From Candidatus Cloacimonadota bacterium (GTDB taxonomy: Bacteria > Cloacimonadota > Cloacimonadia > Cloacimonadales > Cloacimonadaceae), in contig JALNWR010000096.1 in the NCBI GenBank assembly GCA_023230795.1, positions 1 to 9,683 of the forward strand: 9,683 nucleotides of DNA, in the 5' to 3' direction. Positions 7,526 to 9,683 of the stretch are shown in pieces. The notes under the pieces were generated by a model. It had not been told where the DNA came from, did no database searches, and was given only the letters and a program-made list of their open reading frames with translations. A program made the position numbers and the translations under genes. The first letter of the stretch is position 1. Every line of letters begins with the position of its first letter.

Positions 7526-7532
7526 CCACCTT
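7526..7532 (-). promoter_or_regulatory. Ribosome-binding site fixing the GNAT start
   Basis: The minus strand reads AAGGTGG here, five bases before ATG 7520. The in-frame GTG at 7529 is part of this motif, so the longer 255-residue version is unlikely. Confidence 0.7.
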
Positions 7533-7617
7533 ATGAGTTTATTTTGAACTATAAGATATGATAAGCTCTTTTGCCAGAAGGGCAAGCATGGATTGCAAGC
7601 CAGCAAGGCTCTGGCGA

Positions 7618-8091
7618 TCAGGATAGACTTTCGATTCTGGTATAGGCTGCAAAAAGCAATCTCCCGCCCACAAAGCCAAAGCCAGCTTGCAAGAGATTGG
7701 CGGGGAGATCGGCCACAGCGGCGGCTTTGCCAAAGCTGGGCATGATCCAGGTGCCGGCAAAATACACCGTTACCATCATCAATGCTCCTATCAAAGGCCA
7801 GATATTCTTCATCCAGCTTCCGGCTGTTTTTCCCATACCGGCAAATAGCCCCAATAAAGCTTTGGCCACCAGAGTGATGGGAGCAAATAGAGGGAAGCCG
7901 ATCAGGTCTGCCAAAGCCGAACCCACACCCCCGGCTATCAGTGCGCTCCTGCGCCCGGCATAAAGTCCGCAAAACACGATGACGACATCCCCAAAATTAA
8001 AGTATCCGCCTCCGGGAACGGGAATGCGGATCAGAAGAGTGGTAACCATCACCAATACGGTGAATCCGACCGTGAAATACCATTTCATCAT
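7618..8091 (-). CDS. ECF transporter S component (substrate-binding membrane subunit)
   Basis: A small integral membrane protein, predicted to bind a vitamin or precursor and toggle in the membrane when coupled to an EcfT/ATPase module. It has 157 residues and about 5-6 hydrophobic helices. The family signature is clear: PGGGYFNFGDVVIVFCGL at 26-43, GRRSALIAGGVGSALADLIGF at 46-66, FAPITLVAKALLGLFAGM at 69-86, and a C-terminal QAGFGFVGGRLLFAAY. This matches the ECF-S group that includes the PF07155 (DUF1393) proteins. The ligand cannot be read from sequence; riboflavin, thiamine precursors and others all occur in related families. The first helix lacks an obvious AxxxA T-contact motif. It starts with two ATGs; AAGGAG lies two bases before the first and five before the second (8088), so the second is the likelier start. 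The stop codon of the T gene overlaps this start. Confidence 0.85.
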   Translation of the reverse strand: MMKWYFTVGFTVLVMVTTLLIRIPVPGGGYFNFGDVVIVFCGLYAGRRSALIAGGVGSALADLIGFPLFAPITLVAKALLGLFAGMGKTAGSWMKNIWPLIGALMMVTVYFAGTWIMPSFGKAAAVADLPANLLQAGFGFVGGRLLFAAYTRIESLS

Positions 8092-8699
8092 AACTCCTTA
8101 TGACAGTTTTGAATGAGATTATCGATTTTCTCACCCTTAGTTTCAGCTTCGGCGAGAGTAAAGAGCACCAAACCAAGAGTGGCGGCAAGGGCTCGCTTAA
8201 ACCGCTGCTGAAAGCCCTTGGGCGGCTGCCTCATACTGGGGCTGAGCTCTTGCCAGAGCTTGATCTGAGCGTGAGAATGAAAAGCCGCACTGTACAGAAT
8301 CTTGCCCAAGATCAGATACTTGATCCGGTGTATGCTCAAATCCGAACGGATCAGATCATCCACAGATACATAAGCGTAACATAGGCGAAAGGCCAGGATT
8401 GAGCTTAGCAGTAGCAGCACCCGGGGCAGGCCGTAATGCACCCAATAGCCCAGGGGCACCGTATCTTTTGGGCTGATGCCAAGCAGGATGAAAACGGCGT
8501 AAACCAGAGTAAGCATCAGCACAAATGGCAACAGAATCAGCAATTGCTGCCCAAGCTTGCGAGCTCCCAGAATGATAAACGAAAGCAGCACAGTGAGCCC
8601 CAAAGCGATGAATTGCAGAGGAACATTGTGCAGCCAGATAATGCCGAAAGCGATGCAATACAGCAGAAAGAGCAGCGAAGCCAGAATTAGCTTAAGCAT
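8088..8699 (-). CDS. EcfT-like transmembrane coupling subunit, reduced
   Basis: Predicted membrane scaffold that links the two ABC subunits to the S component. It has 203 residues against about 250-270 in typical EcfT/CbiQ. Hydrophobic helices lie at about 3-22, 26-46, 50-74 and 90-111, with a last one near 170-183. The cytoplasmic segment between the last helices normally carries two coupling helices with Ala-Arg-Gly motifs. Here the C-terminal motif is only approximated by AEAETKGEKIDNL (183-195), with Lys-Gly in place of Arg-Gly. The first (near AFHSHAQIKLWQEL, 139-152) is unrecognisable. The assignment rests on this pattern and on position between the ATPase genes and an ECF-S gene. The start ATG overlaps the preceding ATPase stop by 8 bp and has little Shine-Dalgarno, implying translational coupling. 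An unrelated membrane protein is possible but less likely. Confidence 0.68.
   Translation of the reverse strand: MLKLILASLLFLLYCIAFGIIWLHNVPLQFIALGLTVLLSFIILGARKLGQQLLILLPFVLMLTLVYAVFILLGISPKDTVPLGYWVHYGLPRVLLLLSSILAFRLCYAYVSVDDLIRSDLSIHRIKYLILGKILYSAAFHSHAQIKLWQELSPSMRQPPKGFQQRFKRALAATLGLVLFTLAEAETKGEKIDNLIQNCHKEL
8094..8099 (-). promoter_or_regulatory. Ribosome-binding site for the ECF S component, inside the T gene
   Basis: The minus strand reads AAGGAG within the last codons of the T-component gene. Spacing favours the second of two consecutive ATGs (8088) over the first (8091). Confidence 0.6.
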
Positions 8700-9180
8700 G
8701 GATAACCGTCTCTTGCGGGCTTACCTGAACAAAATCCAATATGTGAGTCTCTGGTAATTGATAGCGGTGAGAGCTGTAGATCAAACAGATCGGCCTCTGG
8801 ATGTCCTGGGGAATATCCAGGCTGTGCGCTTCATCTGCGACTACATATACCGGCAGTTCGTCCTGCCTGCTAGCCAAATCCTGCCAGAGATAGCGCCAGA
8901 CATCCTCTTCGCTGCGGATCGCAAAGCCCGGCCGGAAGATCGCTGCCTGAGCTCTCAGCGCATAGATCTGCAGATGCATCTGCTGCTGCAAGCATAGCAC
9001 ATAGAGGTCTTTTCTGCCAGATAAAGCAGGAAGCAGAACGCTGTGGATAAAGCTGCTTTTGCCGCTGCCATTGTCACCTTTGAGATAGTAGCTTTTGCCC
9101 ATCTGAAAGCTGAGGGGATTTTTCCAGCTAAGGGCAAAGCCCGGCCAGATATCTCTTTTGCCTGCAGGCAGAGAAATCAT
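8692..9180 (-). CDS. Reduced ABC ATPase subunit with Walker A/B and H-loop but no LSGGQ
   Basis: A cytosolic ABC-type nucleotide-binding protein of 162 residues; typical EcfA/CbiO subunits have 230-290. It shows Walker A GDNGSGKS at 35-42, a Gln-rich Q-loop candidate (CLQQQMHLQ, 63-71), Walker B VYVVADE ending at D116/E117, a D-loop SLD at 120-122 and the H-loop His at 138 (LIYSSHRY). Only about 45 residues separate the Q-loop from Walker B, against roughly 80 in normal ABC domains, and no LSGGQ or variant is found there. The helical subdomain with the signature is therefore largely missing. All residues for ATP binding and hydrolysis on one face are retained. The start overlaps the preceding stop (ATGA), with AGGGAG a few bases upstream. 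It probably pairs with the product of the preceding gene, which supplies LSGGQ. It could instead be a non-transport P-loop protein, but the neighbours favour ECF. Confidence 0.8.
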   Translation of the reverse strand: MISLPAGKRDIWPGFALSWKNPLSFQMGKSYYLKGDNGSGKSSFIHSVLLPALSGRKDLYVLCLQQQMHLQIYALRAQAAIFRPGFAIRSEEDVWRYLWQDLASRQDELPVYVVADEAHSLDIPQDIQRPICLIYSSHRYQLPETHILDFVQVSPQETVIHA

Positions 9181-9578
9181 GAGCTCTCCCTGAGTACTAT
9201 TTCTTTGCTGCTCTGCCGGATCAAATCAAGGATCTGCGAGGCTTTATCTTGATCCAGAGAGTGAGTCAAATGCACAAATTCTATCCTGAGTGCTGGTGAT
9301 AAAAGCGCCAAAAGCGCCATCAGCACTACCTTCTGGCCTCCGGAGAGAGCCTCCAGTTTGCTTTCCCGGTCTATCTTTTTTGCGGTGATGCGCTCAAATT
9401 CTGCAAAAAGCCGAGCCTGGGCCTCTTTATCCAGATTGTACAGAATGATCTCATCGTGCACAAGGTCTGTGCACACCAGGGGATATTGTCCATCTGCAAT
9501 CAAATAGCTCTTTTTTAAATCCATGATTACATCAGCACAAAAGCAAGAGCTTCTGTCAAGTAAATCTGAAACAGGCAT
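9177..9578 (-). CDS. Reduced ABC ATPase subunit with LSGGQ but no Walker A
   Basis: A 133-residue protein equivalent to the middle of an ABC domain. GQYPLVCTDLVHDEIIL (30-46) matches the stretch from the Q-loop into the helical subdomain of EcfA/CbiO proteins. LSGGQK at 78-83 is a perfect signature. FVHLTHSLD at 101-109 occupies the Walker B/D-loop place: against DEPTSxLD, the Walker B Asp is V102 and the catalytic Glu is H103, while the D-loop SLD is kept. There is no Walker A, and the chain ends (KEIVLRESS) about where the H-loop His would come. It cannot bind ATP alone but can present a signature to a partner. The start is uncertain: ATG 9578 has GGGGG right next to it; Met19 (ATG 9524) removes a Cys-rich leader that fits the family less well. 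It is the first gene of the overlapping cluster. Confidence 0.75.
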   Translation of the reverse strand: MPVSDLLDRSSCFCADVIMDLKKSYLIADGQYPLVCTDLVHDEIILYNLDKEAQARLFAEFERITAKKIDRESKLEALSGGQKVVLMALLALLSPALRIEFVHLTHSLDQDKASQILDLIRQSSKEIVLRESS

Positions 9579-9683
9579 ACCCCCATTTTACGAGAGTCTG
9601 ATTATGAACTGGTCGGTGTTTGCTATCTGAAATGCCGTCCCTACAGGACTCTATAATCTTGTGTAGCTGTAGTTTGCTATCTA
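9579..9683. repeat. Right-edge intergenic region with 11-bp direct repeat (54-bp period)
   Basis: GTTTGCTATCT occurs at 9618-9628 and again at 9672-9682, 54 bp apart, with weaker similarity just before each copy; the second copy runs to the window edge. Between them lies GCCGTCCCTACAGGAC, including a short GTCC/GGAC palindrome. This looks like the edge of a dispersed or tandem intergenic repeat. It is also the only place for a promoter of the ECF cluster; I see no riboswitch fold and no convincing -35/-10 pair. Confidence 0.45.

Noticed and set aside
7527..7529. GTG start for the acetyltransferase
   Set aside because: It lies inside the AAGGTGG ribosome-binding site of the ATG at 7520.
7540..7617. 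Short hairpins (GCCAG/CTGGC and TTGCC/GGCAA on the minus strand) as terminators between the S component and acetyltransferase genes
   Set aside because: The stems are only 5 bp and no T-run follows.
7517..7972. Minus-strand frame overlapping the S component and extending towards the acetyltransferase
   Set aside because: Out-of-frame reading of the S gene, with Arg/Cys/Ser-rich low-quality sequence and no membrane pattern.
9177..9180. Programmed frameshift joining the two ABC fragments into one protein
   Set aside because: The overlap is a normal ATGA stop/start with a Shine-Dalgarno-like AGGGAG upstream. No slippery heptamer is visible, and the fused product would have its motifs in a non-ABC order.
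9526..9559. Promoter with TTGACA (minus strand, 9554-9559) and TGTAAT (9526-9531) for the ECF cluster
   Set aside because: The spacer is 22 bp, too long for a normal promoter, and it lies inside the longest form of the first frame. It would only make sense if translation began at ATG 9524 or later.

Overview
The window looks like chromosomal DNA from a free-living member of the Bacteroidota/Fibrobacterota side of the FCB superphylum. Candidatus Cloacimonadota is my best guess, but it is not proven. The reasons are a cluster of exported proteins with signal peptides, FlgD/Ig-like or type IX secretion (T9SS) style C-terminal tails carrying YPNPF, and strong AAGGAGG ribosome-binding sites. No tRNA, rRNA, CRISPR, transposase or phage gene is visible.

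Left half, plus strand (154-3692): gmhA (sedoheptulose-7-phosphate isomerase for LPS heptose) is followed 12 bp later by an exported endonuclease I with a T9SS-type tail. Next come a second exported protein with a more degenerate tail and a third exported beta-rich protein. The 5' part of the third open frame runs through a 21-bp inverted repeat and iterated TCCAGCA motifs, so its true start is unclear. A convergent hairpin and a 9-bp tandem repeat separate this block from the minus-strand genes.

Middle, minus strand (3795-6542): a 915-residue exported protein has a beta-rich body and a typical YPNPF/FlgD-like tail.

Right half, minus strand (6762-9578): a four-gene, translationally overlapping cluster ends about 100 bp before a GNAT acetyltransferase. 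In transcription order the cluster encodes a 133-aa ABC fragment, a 162-aa ABC fragment, a small EcfT-like membrane protein and an EcfS-like substrate-binding membrane protein. Together they look like a miniature energy-coupling-factor (ECF) vitamin/micronutrient transporter. The ATPase motifs are divided between the two small cytoplasmic proteins. One has Walker A, Q-loop, Walker B, D-loop and H-loop but no LSGGQ. The other has LSGGQ and a D-loop but no Walker A, and its Walker B is inactivated (Asp to Val, Glu to His). In an ABC dimer the Walker A of one subunit faces the signature of the other, so the pair could form exactly one ATP site. This is the most unusual object in the window.
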